A stretch of 64,000 nucleotides of DNA from Vulcanimicrobiota bacterium (GCA_021107945.1 JAIORV010000160.1:62001-126000); one strand, 5' to 3'; positions 33,419 through 42,977 are shown, counted from the stretch's first letter. Notes: generated by a model not told the origin, from the letters alone. Made by a program: numbers and translations.

Positions 33419-33703
33419 CTTACGCAAAATGAGGAGTTAGCCCTGTCATACTGAAACAAGTTCAGCATAGGTTTCTGAGCGGTTCAAGAATGAGCTTCTT
33501 TAATCCGACGACTTTCTTGCTTAATGTTCGCAGATTGACAAGTGAAGAATCTCCTGGATGTTGTCCTGAGAGAGCGCTATTCATGGATGGAGATCCTTCG
33601 CTGATTAATACATCGGAGGTATGCAAGCTCCGCTCCTGAGAAAGGTAGCCTATTAAAGTAAATTGGATCGTTTTCCGCTCAGGATGACAAAATGCGTAAT
33701 TCC
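33417..33703. mobile_element. MITE-like element, third copy, inverted
   Basis: Left end GACTTACGCA (33417-33426) and right end TGCGTAATTCC (33693-33703). The inside has 'tttctgagcggttcaagaatgagc', 'gtgaagaatctcct', 'gagatccttcgctg', 'acatcggaggta' and 'ccgctcaggatgaca' in the reverse order of the copy at 5538-5825. It begins at the stop codon of the serine hydrolase gene and fills most of the 313-bp spacer. Confidence 0.75.
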
Positions 33704-33731
33704 CGTGAATAATTTTTCAGTTGACCGGAAA

Positions 33732-34766
33732 TCAACGCAAAAAAGGATGGTGTAACATACAAGAACCAAAAAACAACATATAAAAGGACATTATAATATA
33801 AAATACATTACAGCCAAAAAACAACATAATAAAAAGCAGGTCGGTTTTATTTGATTTCTTCAAGTCAAGTGTCAATTCTCTTCTGTACTCGATCGACCGA
33901 AATTTTAGAAACGATAATAATTTCTCTCCTGAATCGATTGCTTCAAAAGTATCCATATAGATATCGGGAAATAACCCGCTTTTATACAGGACATCCGGGA
34001 GACTTGTGTCTTCACCCGAGCTTTCCAACTTCCAGGCAAATTTCTTTTTAATTGGTTTTAATTCCGGTATTCGGGATATTTCTTTCATGCATTCAATAAG
34101 TGTAAATCCCCTCTTGAGCATTATCTCCAGAAGATCCACAACAGCCAGCATATTTGCCTTGAATCGATAATTTCTCCATAAAGGGAATTGGAAGAATAGA
34201 CCTGCTACCGTTATTTTCCTTGAAAAAACAAGGGAATTTATAACCACGAAAAACAGGATGTAGAAAATAAGGAAGTACTTATTTTCAAAAAGATGTGTAA
34301 TCGAGATAAGAAAACAGGTTATTTTTGGCAAGGTTATATCATAGCTTTCAACAATTTTAGCTAATGTCGGTGTAAACAAAATAAATATAATAGCATAGAA
34401 TCCCCCGATGATATCGAGTGAAATAACTTTCGAGCAAAGAAATTCGTGGAAGGATGAAATCAGGGATTCTCTCTTCTGTAAATATCCCGCCACATCATAA
34501 AGAGTGGAGGAAAGATCGTTGTTTTCCTCTCCTGCGCCGATTATTTTTACAAGGTAATCTTCATATACCCCCGGGGTTGATTTCAATGCATCTGAAAAAG
34601 AATTCCCGGCTCTCATACTCTTAAGGATATTATAAAATGCAGTTCTCAAACCTGGATTTTCTATATCCCTGTACGTGTTTGCTATAATTTCGGGGACAGG
34701 AATACCCTTATCGACAAAATGTGCCAATTTCTTCGTGTAATCTATAATCCCAGCTTCTCTTTTCAA
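33732..34766 (-). CDS. GspF/PilC-like inner-membrane platform protein, paralogue 4
   Basis: 344 residues. Two T2SSF-type halves: N-terminal helices (FVDKGIPVPEIIANTYRDI, SFSDALKSTPGVYEDYLVKIIGAGEEN), then membrane segments around 115-135 and 165-182, a second cytoplasmic half (LLEIMLKRGFTLIECMKEIS) and a last membrane segment near 315-335. The GAGEEN/AIDSGE signatures match GspF (IAAGExSG consensus). It is the most diverged of four paralogues in this cluster and the last in the transcription order. Confidence 0.85.
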   Translation of the reverse strand: MKREAGIIDYTKKLAHFVDKGIPVPEIIANTYRDIENPGLRTAFYNILKSMRAGNSFSDALKSTPGVYEDYLVKIIGAGEENNDLSSTLYDVAGYLQKRESLISSFHEFLCSKVISLDIIGGFYAIIFILFTPTLAKIVESYDITLPKITCFLISITHLFENKYFLIFYILFFVVINSLVFSRKITVAGLFFQFPLWRNYRFKANMLAVVDLLEIMLKRGFTLIECMKEISRIPELKPIKKKFAWKLESSGEDTSLPDVLYKSGLFPDIYMDTFEAIDSGEKLLSFLKFRSIEYRRELTLDLKKSNKTDLLFIMLFFGCNVFYIIMSFYMLFFGSCMLHHPFLR

Positions 34767-34792
34767 TTACACATCACCCGGTTTTCATGATA

Positions 34793-34923
34793 CTATTCAG
34801 ACCTCTCCTTGGGGAAGGACTATTCAATATCGATTTCATGCCGTGTCCCGGCGGGTCGGGAGACGAATAGGGGGGTTGCCTGATTTCATGACGTTTCCCA
34901 GACAGGGGGGCTGACCTGAATAA
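34793..34923. repeat. Element related to the TATTCAGACC repeat
   Basis: Starts TATTCAGACCTCTCC and ends GACCTGAATA, filling the 165-bp spacer between two GspF-like genes. It is a diverged relative of 31703-31809. Confidence 0.6.
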
Positions 34924-34931
34924 TTCCATTT

Positions 34932-35954
34932 TTATTGCAGTTTTCCAATACACTGGTAAAGCGGGAGGAAGACCGATATCACAACAATTGCGACGGCTCC
35001 GAAGAGTATTATCGAGAGTATTGCGGCCAATGCTTTCCCGGATTTATATGACAGGCTTCCCAGATCATCCCGGTACATCGAAGCTAACGTTGAGAGGAAT
35101 TCCTCCAATGCACTTACATTGTTGATTTTCTCGAACATCCAGCTTGCAAGATCGGGGAACATGCCCGATTCCTTTGCGGCAATGGAAAATCTCTTGCCCC
35201 GGACTAAGCTTGCCGACATCATTTTTAATGAAGATTTCACAGGCTCGAAATCAGGATCCTTCGAGAGAATATCGATTGATTCATGCAAAGGAATCCCGTT
35301 CTTCATCATCAGGGTAGTCACTTCAGCAGTTTTTGATGCATAGAATTTCTTCATGAGACTTCCCGACAACGGGAGATGGTATAGGATTTTCTTTGCAATA
35401 TTGCCTCCACTCAAAACGATAATGTCAAATATGGCGAGCATTCCGAAAAATATTAGCAGAAACCCCGGGTTTCTGAATGTATTCGCAAGGAAGATCATTA
35501 TCTGTGTCGGTAATGGAAAGGTCAGATAAGGGTCAATGAACATTCTGGTTACAACAGGCATAAAGAAAATGAAGACATACGCGGTCAGGAGGCACAGGAC
35601 ATTGACCGGAATGGCGGGATACCTGACGGCGGCGCTTACATCCCGTTTCAACACCTCATCCTCATCTATATAATTCGCAACTTCCTCAAGGGTCTCGGCA
35701 AGTCTCTCATTTATCTCGCCAGCCTTGATTATCCTTATTATATATGCGGGGTAAATTTTCTTGCTGGATTCAAGGGCTTTCCAGAAAGGCAAACTTTCCT
35801 CCAATTGAAGGGCGACATTATTAAAAGCTTTTTTCAGATAAGAGTCTTTTAAATCTCCCATTGTATTTCTTATCGCTTTTTTCAGGGGTGTCCCTTTCAT
35901 GGTGAAATATGCCAGTTTCCCTGTGAACCCGGCAAGTTGCAAATTCCTGTTCAT
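34932..35954 (-). CDS. GspF/PilC-like inner-membrane platform protein, paralogue 3
   Basis: 340 residues with the two-halved GspF layout: FTGKLAYFTMKGTPLKKAI and YIIRIIKAGEINERLAETLE, membrane segments near 115-135 and 160-180, the second half TAEVTTLMMKNGIPLHESID, and a C-terminal membrane helix (LAAILSIILFGAVAIVVISV). It would sit in the inner membrane and couple the cytoplasmic ATPase to pilin assembly. It is separated from the ATPase gene by a short repeat-filled spacer. Confidence 0.88.
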   Translation of the reverse strand: MNRNLQLAGFTGKLAYFTMKGTPLKKAIRNTMGDLKDSYLKKAFNNVALQLEESLPFWKALESSKKIYPAYIIRIIKAGEINERLAETLEEVANYIDEDEVLKRDVSAAVRYPAIPVNVLCLLTAYVFIFFMPVVTRMFIDPYLTFPLPTQIMIFLANTFRNPGFLLIFFGMLAIFDIIVLSGGNIAKKILYHLPLSGSLMKKFYASKTAEVTTLMMKNGIPLHESIDILSKDPDFEPVKSSLKMMSASLVRGKRFSIAAKESGMFPDLASWMFEKINNVSALEEFLSTLASMYRDDLGSLSYKSGKALAAILSIILFGAVAIVVISVFLPLYQCIGKLQ

Positions 35955-36003
35955 AATAAGCTCACCTTCATTTTATGATTAATAATTAGCAAGTATTCAG
36001 TCC

Positions 36004-36092
36004 TATTGTAGGAGTGGCATCTTGCCACGAATCGAGGCTACAGATAAAAGGCGTCTTGCCCTGAATCGAGGCTGGAAGCCTCTCCTACAGTA
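36004..36092. repeat. Hairpin repeat 'tgtaggag..ctcctaca' family
   Basis: TGTAGGAGTGGCATCTTGCC at the left and GGCTGGAAGCCTCTCCTACA at the right can pair through their ends; 'aatcgaggct' occurs twice inside. It lies in the 141-bp spacer between the ATPase gene and GspF paralogue 3. Confidence 0.7.
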
Positions 36093-36095
36093 AAT

Positions 36096-37622
36096 TCAAT
36101 AACTATACTGTGGGCAGACTCTTACAATCTCATCAAAATCGGTTATCCCGCTTCTGACCTTTTCAAGGGCATCCTCCCAGAGAAAATTCATCCCTTTCTC
36201 CCTGCAATAATCAAACAGATCCCCGTAAGGTTTTCCTTCCATAATCATTCCGCGGATATTCTCATCAACATTAAGTAATTCAAACACGCCGGTTCTTCCC
36301 GAATACCGGGTTCCCGAGCAGGCGGGACAACCCAGGGAAGTATAATATTTATCAATGCTCTTTCCATATTGCGAGAGGCTCTTCAACAACTCCGGAGGCG
36401 GGCTTGACTCAACACGACATTCGGGGCAGAGCTTCCTGACAAGCCTCTGGTATAGGACGGCTGTGACTGATGACGATGCCATTCCGGGCTTTATCCCCAT
36501 CTCGATTATCCGGGGAAATACGCCCAGTGAATCCCTGGCGTGAAGCGTCGTGAATATCAGGTGTCCCGTGAGGGCGGTTCTGATTGCTGTCTGCGCTGTT
36601 TCGGGGTCCCTTATCTCGCCCACCATCATAATATCCGGGTCAAGTCGAAGGAGCGATTTCAAACCGGCGGCGAATGTAAGCCCCATTATGGGGTTGATCT
36701 GTGTCTGCTGGAATTCCTCGATGGAATATTCGACAGGATCCTCTATCGTTGCGATGTTCACTGTGCCCTCGTAATTGTTGTATATGTGAATGAGTGATGC
36801 AAATATTGTTGTTGTTTTGCCGGATCCGGCGGGGCCGGTCAGTATGACGCATCCCTGTGGCTCACTGATCAACTCCCTGTATGATTTCAACACATTTTCC
36901 GAGATGCCCAGGTCTTCGAGAAAAAGAGGGTTTTTATCGGTATTCAGGATCCTTAGCACCACTTTTTCCCCGAATAGAGTGGGAATTGTGGCGCATCTGA
37001 TATCCATGTCATGATTATCTTCATCAAAATGAAAGCTCCCGTCCTGGGGAGTTGATTTTTTGTATGACGGAAGTTTCGCACGGTTCTTTATGGCGGTCAT
37101 GAGCCTTGCGTAGAAATCGGAATTCATCCTTGCCACTTCCCGGAGAAGCCCGTCAATTCTGTATTGGATAACGGCGTATTCCTTCCGGGGCGTTATGTGA
37201 ATATCGCTTGAATCCAACTGGACTCCCTGGTTTATGAGATATGAAATGACGGGTCTTGCGTCGAAGTCTTTCGAAAGGCTGTCCAGCACCCTGGAAGCTT
37301 CTTTTCGTGCCTGTTCCAGCGTTACCACCTGCTGTTTAATTGCGGCCTTTATTTCCACCAGTGATCCCAGGTGTTTTTTCAGCTCCTCCACGGCGGTTTG
37401 ATCCAACCCCCCGAACAGCACGGATTTTTCGTTTTCCCTGTCAATTTTAAGTGAATATGAGAGCATATTCTTCTGTGCGCTTATTTTTCTTATTTGGGCA
37501 ATATTAATTTTTACCCGGTTTTCGCCGGAAATATTTCTCCTTGTGAACACAAGGTTTTCCCCGTCGGACTCGATCCTCGCGCTTTTAAGAAAGCTCCTGT
37601 TTTCGTAAATCAAGCTTTTCAT
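36096..37622 (-). CDS. GspE/PilB-type secretion ATPase with an unusual N-terminal domain
   Basis: 508 residues. Walker A GPAGSGKT (263-270), the Asp box and Walker B in DPDIMMVGEIRDPETAQTA, the His box TALTGHLIFTTLHARD and the zinc motif LCPECR..CPACSGTRYSGRTG are all present, as in assembly ATPases (GspE/PilB), not retraction ATPases. The usual GspE N-terminal domain is replaced by about 95 residues that read like a small beta-rich, PH-like domain (SLKIDRENEKSVLFGGLDQTAVEELKKHLG); this is inference. It is the only such ATPase here, flanked by two GspF genes on each side. The start lies 2 bp after the GspF paralogue 2 stop. Confidence 0.93.
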   Translation of the reverse strand: MKSLIYENRSFLKSARIESDGENLVFTRRNISGENRVKINIAQIRKISAQKNMLSYSLKIDRENEKSVLFGGLDQTAVEELKKHLGSLVEIKAAIKQQVVTLEQARKEASRVLDSLSKDFDARPVISYLINQGVQLDSSDIHITPRKEYAVIQYRIDGLLREVARMNSDFYARLMTAIKNRAKLPSYKKSTPQDGSFHFDEDNHDMDIRCATIPTLFGEKVVLRILNTDKNPLFLEDLGISENVLKSYRELISEPQGCVILTGPAGSGKTTTIFASLIHIYNNYEGTVNIATIEDPVEYSIEEFQQTQINPIMGLTFAAGLKSLLRLDPDIMMVGEIRDPETAQTAIRTALTGHLIFTTLHARDSLGVFPRIIEMGIKPGMASSSVTAVLYQRLVRKLCPECRVESSPPPELLKSLSQYGKSIDKYYTSLGCPACSGTRYSGRTGVFELLNVDENIRGMIMEGKPYGDLFDYCREKGMNFLWEDALEKVRSGITDFDEIVRVCPQYSY

Positions 37623-37623
37623 G

Positions 37624-38658
37624 TTAGTTAATCGCTCCGGTTAAATTATAGAAGGGCAGGAAGATACATACCACCATGAATCCCACGACACATCCCACCA
37701 CAGCAATGAATACAGGCTCTATGAACCTGAGAGTGCGTTTATAAATTCCTTCGAGATCGTCCTCGATAAACTCGGCGGCTTCGATGAGCGCGTCTGGTAG
37801 GTTCTCATTTTTTTCGCCGTTTTGCACCATAAAGATGAATGTGTTGCTGAAAAAATCGGTCTTTTTCATCGCCGAGGAGAGTTTTTCACCCTGCCTGACA
37901 TATTCCGAGATATTTCCCAGGATGCCTCTTATCGCCGATGATTCTGCGGTTTTGGAAGCAATACCCAACGCCTCCTGCGCCGTCAATCCCTGTTTCATCA
38001 TGAATCCCATTGTCCTGGAGATCCTTGATGTGTATGATTTTATGAACACATCTCTGACGAAGGGAAGCTTCATCAAAAATGAATCAAGCATGGACACCCT
38101 TGTGAATATGAGGAGATCTATAGCAAGGACGACAACTGCAAGTATTACAATAAACACCGGGCTGAAAATAAACTTTGCCGAGGCTATGAAGAAAAGCGTT
38201 GCCGGCGAGACTCGTTGTCCCAATTCCATAATGAAATCCGAATATTGCGTAAACAACGCATTGGAGCAGAAGTAATAGACGGCCAAAACGAATAGAAATG
38301 AGAAATTGAGAATAAGCCCGGGGTAGAATGCCGCAGTCTGGATATTCTTTCTTGCGACTTCAACCGCTTCGAGATATGAAGCCACTTTTTCAAGCACCCC
38401 GGTAAGTGTCTCCGACTCCTCCGCCGCCTCAATCATCTTGACATAATCGGCGGGGAACTGACAGGGATGAGAAGCCATCGCCCCGGACAGGGAATCCCCG
38501 GCCTCCATTCGCTCTTCGACATCCTCAACGGCCTCCCTGAATCGGCGATCCGATATATTGCCCTTTATCTTCTCAAGGGTCTCGGTCAGCGGAGCCCCCA
38601 TTTTTGTGAGATAATACAGGTGCTTTGTGAATGAAATTAATTCTCTTGCCCGATCCAT
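37624..38658 (-). CDS. GspF/PilC-like inner-membrane platform protein, paralogue 2
   Basis: 344 residues and the most canonical of the four: FTKHLYYLTKMGAPLTETLE, SLSGAMASHPCQFPADYVKM, MIEAAEESETLTGVLEKVA, membrane segments near 115-135 and 165-190, second half SRISRTMGFMMKQGLTAQEA and MVQNGEKNENLPDALIEAAE, and the last membrane helix VFIAVVGCVVGFMVVCIFLP. It is directly followed by the ATPase gene (gap 1 bp). Confidence 0.93.
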   Translation of the reverse strand: MDRARELISFTKHLYYLTKMGAPLTETLEKIKGNISDRRFREAVEDVEERMEAGDSLSGAMASHPCQFPADYVKMIEAAEESETLTGVLEKVASYLEAVEVARKNIQTAAFYPGLILNFSFLFVLAVYYFCSNALFTQYSDFIMELGQRVSPATLFFIASAKFIFSPVFIVILAVVVLAIDLLIFTRVSMLDSFLMKLPFVRDVFIKSYTSRISRTMGFMMKQGLTAQEALGIASKTAESSAIRGILGNISEYVRQGEKLSSAMKKTDFFSNTFIFMVQNGEKNENLPDALIEAAEFIEDDLEGIYKRTLRFIEPVFIAVVGCVVGFMVVCIFLPFYNLTGAIN

Positions 38659-38659
38659 G

Positions 38660-38883
38660 TAATTACACCTCGATTTTTAGTTTTATTATTCAACGCAGAG
38701 AGCGCGGAGGACGCAGAGGGCACAAAATCAGTCGTCGGTATTCAGTGGTCATTTATTTATCGGGATGAGGACATCCCTCCTACACCTCTGACATCCATTA
38801 TCCGACATCCGTTTATCGGGACGGGGACGTCCCTCCTACAGATCTGACATCTGACCTCCGACATCCGGCCTCCGTTCTCCATA
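38660..38883. repeat. Repeat block between two GspF-like genes
   Basis: Contains 'cgcagagagcgcggaggac' (38696-38714), two copies of the 29-bp repeat (38756-38784, a diverged one with GGACATCCC, and 38812-38840), and heptad arrays ('ctgacatccattatccgac' and 'gacctccgacatccggcctc') that end three bases from the stop of GspF paralogue 1. Confidence 0.85.
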
Positions 38884-40017
38884 TCAATAAACAATAATAT
38901 CATGCATCTGAACAGTGAGCTTTATCATTGTACTGAAAACTCCGACGGTGAACATACCCACGAATATTCCCAACACGGCGGTTACTCCCACCTCGGTTAT
39001 CCTGAAAAGCCTGGCGGTGGATCTTTCATATTCCTGTGCATAAATATCGCTCATCTGCGCCAATACTTCCGGGAGGTTCTCGGTTTTCTCTCCCAGGCTC
39101 GCCATAAAGATAAAAGTATCGTCAAAAACGCCGGTTCTTTTCAACGCCGATGCAAGCGTCGGCTCGACCACGTTTGCGGCGTCTTTTATGGCCTCGGAAT
39201 AGACGAAGTTGGAGGTGGCGTTTGATGCCAGAATCAATGCCCTGTCAATCGGCATGTTGTCTTTCAATATACTGCTCATTACCTTGCAGAATATTGCGTA
39301 TTCGAAATTTCTTGCTTGTTTTCCAAGAAACGGTATCATTGTCGTGAAGCGATCAATATGATTTCTTATTACCTTGTTCTTCTTCAGAATTACATAGCCT
39401 ACATATGTAATCAGCCCGGCGACAAGTATTATTGGGATAGCATTTCCAACAAATTTGATGAAATGAAAGCCGACAACGGGCGGGCTGACATCCATGCCCC
39501 CAAGCAAGCCCAGGAATGTCGGGGCGACATACTGTGATATAAACCCCACAACCACGGCAATAATGAGAATCAGTATCAATGAGTATCCGCTCATCTGGAA
39601 GGATGAGAGTCTGTAGTCCTTGTTTATCTTGAGGTATGAATTAAGGGTGACAAGGTAATTGTACAGGTTTCCCTCAGACTCGCCGATCCTGACCATATCC
39701 ACATAGTAATTGGGGAATGCCTTTCTCTCACTGTCCAGGGCGTCTCCCAGGGAGCTTCCTCTTTGAATCTTGGTAGTTAGCCTCTCTATGGCTTTGTTGA
39801 TAATTGAAAATCTGTATGATAAAGGTCTGAAGCTCTCCCATCTTATTTGCTGAAGGGCTTGATCCAGTGGGAGCTGGAGTTTGACAAGCTCTGCAAGTTT
39901 GCTGTTAAAAAGATACAGGTCGTCATAATGTCCCCGTCCTCTGAACAGGTCATAGACCTTTCTCCAGAAGATAATGGCGAGGACAAACAGGACTAATATT
40001 ACTGGTATCTGGAACAT
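38884..40017 (-). CDS. GspF/PilC-like inner-membrane platform protein, paralogue 1
   Basis: 377 residues. It differs from the other three by an extra N-terminal membrane helix (MFQIPVILVLFVLAIIFWRK). Then come the usual halves: FNSKLAELVKLQLPLDQALQ, MVRIGESEGNLYNYLVTLNS, membrane segments near 150-175 and 190-215, CKVMSSILKDNMPIDRALIL, MASLGEKTENLPEVLAQMSD and a final helix (VTAVLGIFVGMFTVGVF). It follows the prepilin-like genes by 11 bp and leads the platform-protein genes. Confidence 0.92.
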   Translation of the reverse strand: MFQIPVILVLFVLAIIFWRKVYDLFRGRGHYDDLYLFNSKLAELVKLQLPLDQALQQIRWESFRPLSYRFSIINKAIERLTTKIQRGSSLGDALDSERKAFPNYYVDMVRIGESEGNLYNYLVTLNSYLKINKDYRLSSFQMSGYSLILILIIAVVVGFISQYVAPTFLGLLGGMDVSPPVVGFHFIKFVGNAIPIILVAGLITYVGYVILKKNKVIRNHIDRFTTMIPFLGKQARNFEYAIFCKVMSSILKDNMPIDRALILASNATSNFVYSEAIKDAANVVEPTLASALKRTGVFDDTFIFMASLGEKTENLPEVLAQMSDIYAQEYERSTARLFRITEVGVTAVLGIFVGMFTVGVFSTMIKLTVQMHDIIVY

Positions 40018-40028
40018 GACTTCTTACC

Positions 40029-40451
40029 TCACTTCAGAATGGCGGGTTTTTTGACGGTGATTCCCTCGTAATTTCCCTTGCTGACAAGCTTCACAAACCT
40101 GTTGTCCCTGTAAAAGTATTGCAAGGTGAAGCTTCCGTTATTCAGGAGATCCGGGGAGGTATATGAATACCTTGTGTAGTAGCTGCCCTCTAAGACGATT
40201 TCTTTTTTCAGGCTTAATTTCGGGAAAATTGCCACAGGATTCTTATTTCCATGCTTTTCCCTCATCATTTTACCAAAAGTGACTCCCACATCTGCCATGC
40301 TTTCCGCCGTTTGCCTGCGTTTGAGCCTAATGACTCTCTGGCGTGTAATTTCTATCAGACCGAAGAGTGTAAACTCCATCGCCAGCAGGAACAATGCGAA
40401 AAACAATGTGAAAATCAACAATCCCTTTGTTTTCGAAGCTCTAACCTTCAT
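40029..40451 (-). CDS. Prepilin-like minor component (PilX/GspK-type, atypical)
   Basis: 140 residues. N-terminal SKTKGLLIFTLFFALFLLAM is a single hydrophobic helix after a basic stretch ending in Gly, like a class III prepilin peptide, but the Glu at +5 is missing. A soluble domain of about 95 residues follows. The start overlaps the preceding prepilin stop (ATGA). From its place it is probably a minor pseudopilin. Confidence 0.65.
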   Translation of the reverse strand: MKVRASKTKGLLIFTLFFALFLLAMEFTLFGLIEITRQRVIRLKRRQTAESMADVGVTFGKMMREKHGNKNPVAIFPKLSLKKEIVLEGSYYTRYSYTSPDLLNNGSFTLQYFYRDNRFVKLVSKGNYEGITVKKPAILK

Positions 40452-40933
40452 ATATTGTCACCCTCTTCCGTTGACATTTCTATGTCTTTTATGACCTTGA
40501 AGCATTCGAGCTTCCTCTTATTGATATTCCTGAAGTTATAAATAACATTCATTGTTATAAGCCCGTGCCGGCAAGTCCATACGGCATCTTTAACAGGAAA
40601 CCCGGTAAGCTTCCTTGTCCTGCCTTGCGACTCCCTGCAAATTGCCCCGTCTTTCAATGCATATACAATCTTCTTGCCGTTTTTTGTGATCGTTACACCG
40701 TGATTTCCCGGATTTACCGACGCTTTTCCACCTCGTCGGATATCTCCCTGTATCATCGCCCTTATGTTTGCCACATCAACTTTCATCTCTGCCTGTCGGG
40801 ATGTCTTGATAAACTGCTTGTATGTGGATGCTCCGAATGCCACCACTCCTCCTAAAAATGTGGCGATGATAACAATCACAATCATTAGCTCGATCATTGT
40901 GAATCCACGGTTTTTGTAATTTTTACAACTCAT
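40448..40933 (-). CDS. Type IV prepilin-like protein (minor pseudopilin)
   Basis: 161 residues. The class III signal NRGFTMIELMIVIVIIATFL has cleavage after Gly, Phe at +1 and Glu at +5. The rest has a soluble domain with a pilin-like alpha1-C helix (STYKQFIKTSRQAEMKVDVA). It overlaps the genes on both sides by 4 bp (ATGA), so the three prepilin genes are translationally coupled. Confidence 0.9.
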   Translation of the reverse strand: MSCKNYKNRGFTMIELMIVIVIIATFLGGVVAFGASTYKQFIKTSRQAEMKVDVANIRAMIQGDIRRGGKASVNPGNHGVTITKNGKKIVYALKDGAICRESQGRTRKLTGFPVKDAVWTCRHGLITMNVIYNFRNINKRKLECFKVIKDIEMSTEEGDNI

Positions 40934-41727
40934 TTTTTCACCTTCAGAATTCCAATTTCGATATTGTGTTTCAAGCCATAATTCTCTACAATTTTAACGA
41001 ATTTCATGCCCGTGAGATTTGTTGCGGGCTGCAGTTTCTCGTCAATAAATTCGCTGCTACACACGCTTTTTATAGCTCCGCCGATATATGTAACTCTTAT
41101 AACTTTGCCGGCATATTTTTTATCGAAACAAATTACATTTGAGTCCTCTTTATATGAATAGTCTTTTGACGAAATCGGTGTGAATTTATTGCCTTTTACC
41201 AGTTCAACATTTTCAAGCTTTACGATGGGAGAGTTGAACAACCTGATTTCATACGGCGATTTTTCAGGAACCGTCGCCGCCTCGCCCCGGTCGGGAAGAA
41301 TATACTTATAATTAACAAGAATTTCTTTCCCTTGCAAGTTATTACCAAGAATGACAAGAGTGTTGTTGCCTTCATCCAGGTTGAAGTTTTCAACTGGAAG
41401 ATTCTGTGAAAAGTGCCTGCCTGCGCCGTTTTTATCCCGTGTTGAAATTTTGATGGTATCTTTAATGATATTGTTGTTTGACAGCCTGATTTTGCCGTTT
41501 TTTGGCAGGATGTGAATTTCCGGGGGAATTGAATTGAAGGATTTTGTAGATATGATTTTTTTCTGTGCCTTCATCTGCCTTACTGCATCGCTGTAATGAG
41601 TTTCTCTCGCCATCCAGTTGTAATTCTTGATCAACTTCGCTCCCGTGGTAACTACGATTGCAATTATTGCAATACAAATCATCACCTCGATAAGCGTGAA
41701 TCCCCTTTCCGGGTTATTCGTTTTCAT
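40930..41727 (-). CDS. Type IV prepilin-like protein, first gene of the pilus cluster
   Basis: 265 residues, long for a pseudopilin. Class III signal ERGFTLIEVMICIAIIAIVV (Glu at +5). The soluble part of about 220 residues is beta-rich. GGGAGG lies upstream of the ATG. The spacer before it (41728-41951) is very AT-rich and likely holds the promoter of the whole cluster down to 33732. Confidence 0.9.
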   Translation of the reverse strand: MKTNNPERGFTLIEVMICIAIIAIVVTTGAKLIKNYNWMARETHYSDAVRQMKAQKKIISTKSFNSIPPEIHILPKNGKIRLSNNNIIKDTIKISTRDKNGAGRHFSQNLPVENFNLDEGNNTLVILGNNLQGKEILVNYKYILPDRGEAATVPEKSPYEIRLFNSPIVKLENVELVKGNKFTPISSKDYSYKEDSNVICFDKKYAGKVIRVTYIGGAIKSVCSSEFIDEKLQPATNLTGMKFVKIVENYGLKHNIEIGILKVKK

Positions 41728-41951
41728 TTCATGCCTCCCGGTATATTGGATTTATAATTATTATGTTATTAATATAGTTCTTATTCTGTTAATATAATAA
41801 ACAACCCTGTGTAGAATTTGTTCATAAAATCTTGGAAAAAGACTATAAATGGCGGAGTTTTTTTTGCCGCAAAGAAGCAAAGACCACAAAGGAGAAAAAA
41901 TAACGGATTACGAAGATTGGAGTATAAATGGCATAGAAAGGACCGAGCAAC

Positions 41952-42803
41952 ATGCAGGCAAAAAAATCAGGTGAATTTATAATAAGGCAAATGAAGAGAA
42001 AAGACCTGGATATCGCAGTTGAATGGGCGGCGAGAGAGGGTTGGAATCCGGGATTACATGACTCTGATTCATTCTACTATACGGATCCCGCTGGCTTTTT
42101 TATAGGTGAAATTGACGGTGAGCCGGTGGGGACAATTTCTGCTGTTGCTTATAACGACGAGTTTGGATTTATAGGCTTTTTCATGGTAAAACCTGAATAT
42201 CGGGGGAAAAGATACGGTATTTACCTTGCAAAAGCTGCTCTTGATTATCTTGGCGACAGGAATATCGGACTCGACGGCGTTGTCGCCAAAGTGAAAAATT
42301 ATAAACACTATGGTCTGAAGGTTGCATATCATAACATCCGGTATGAGGGAATCGGTTGTGGAGATCCCATCGATAGAGTAATTAGTCTTGATAAAATCAG
42401 ATTTGAAGACCTTGTTTCATATGATACGAGAATGTTTTCCGCTCCCCGTCCTCAATTCCTGAAAAGATGGATAAAACAGCCTGATGGGAAGGCGGTTGGA
42501 GTCATGAGCGATGGGGAAATCCTTGGATATGGCGTTATAAGAAAGTGTAGGATTGGTTATAAAATCGGCCCCATATTTGCTGATAATCCAGAAGTGGCGG
42601 AAATGATATTCAATTCACTTTCAAGCGGATTTCCGGGACAGCCTGTATTTCTGGATACTCCCGGGGCAAACCCGGAGGCAGTTGAGCTTGCAAACAGGCA
42701 CAAGATGAAGAAGGTTTTTGAAACCGTTCGCATGTATAGTAAAGACACAAATATTCTACCGGTTAAAAATATATTCGGCGTAACAAGCTTTGAGCTGGGA
42801 TGA
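41952..42803 (+). CDS. GNAT acetyltransferase with a second C-terminal domain (YitH-like)
   Basis: 283 residues. The N-terminal GNAT domain includes FIGEIDGEPVGTISAVAY and the acetyl-CoA loop VKPEYRGKRYGIYL. The C-terminal half (KRWIKQPDGKAVGVMSDGEI, GYGVIRKCRIGYKIGPIFA, VFLDTPGANPEAVELANRH) matches the second domain of YitH/Acetyltransf_18-type proteins. The substrate is unknown. AAAGGA precedes the ATG. It is a lone plus-strand gene within the minus-strand pilus region. Confidence 0.88.
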   Translation: MQAKKSGEFIIRQMKRKDLDIAVEWAAREGWNPGLHDSDSFYYTDPAGFFIGEIDGEPVGTISAVAYNDEFGFIGFFMVKPEYRGKRYGIYLAKAALDYLGDRNIGLDGVVAKVKNYKHYGLKVAYHNIRYEGIGCGDPIDRVISLDKIRFEDLVSYDTRMFSAPRPQFLKRWIKQPDGKAVGVMSDGEILGYGVIRKCRIGYKIGPIFADNPEVAEMIFNSLSSGFPGQPVFLDTPGANPEAVELANRHKMKKVFETVRMYSKDTNILPVKNIFGVTSFELG

Positions 42804-42977
42804 AGTTTTTGTTTTAATATAAGCGCAAATAAAGGCCTCCATAAAAATAATTCCCCCAAATAAGCCGACATTGTAAAGTGAGCTCTCCGGAATCCTTTTG
42901 CCATAGAAATTTAGCTCAATGCCGGTTTGGCTGGCAGAAATTATTAAATACTTCCCGCTGATACTTTTTTTAAACTA

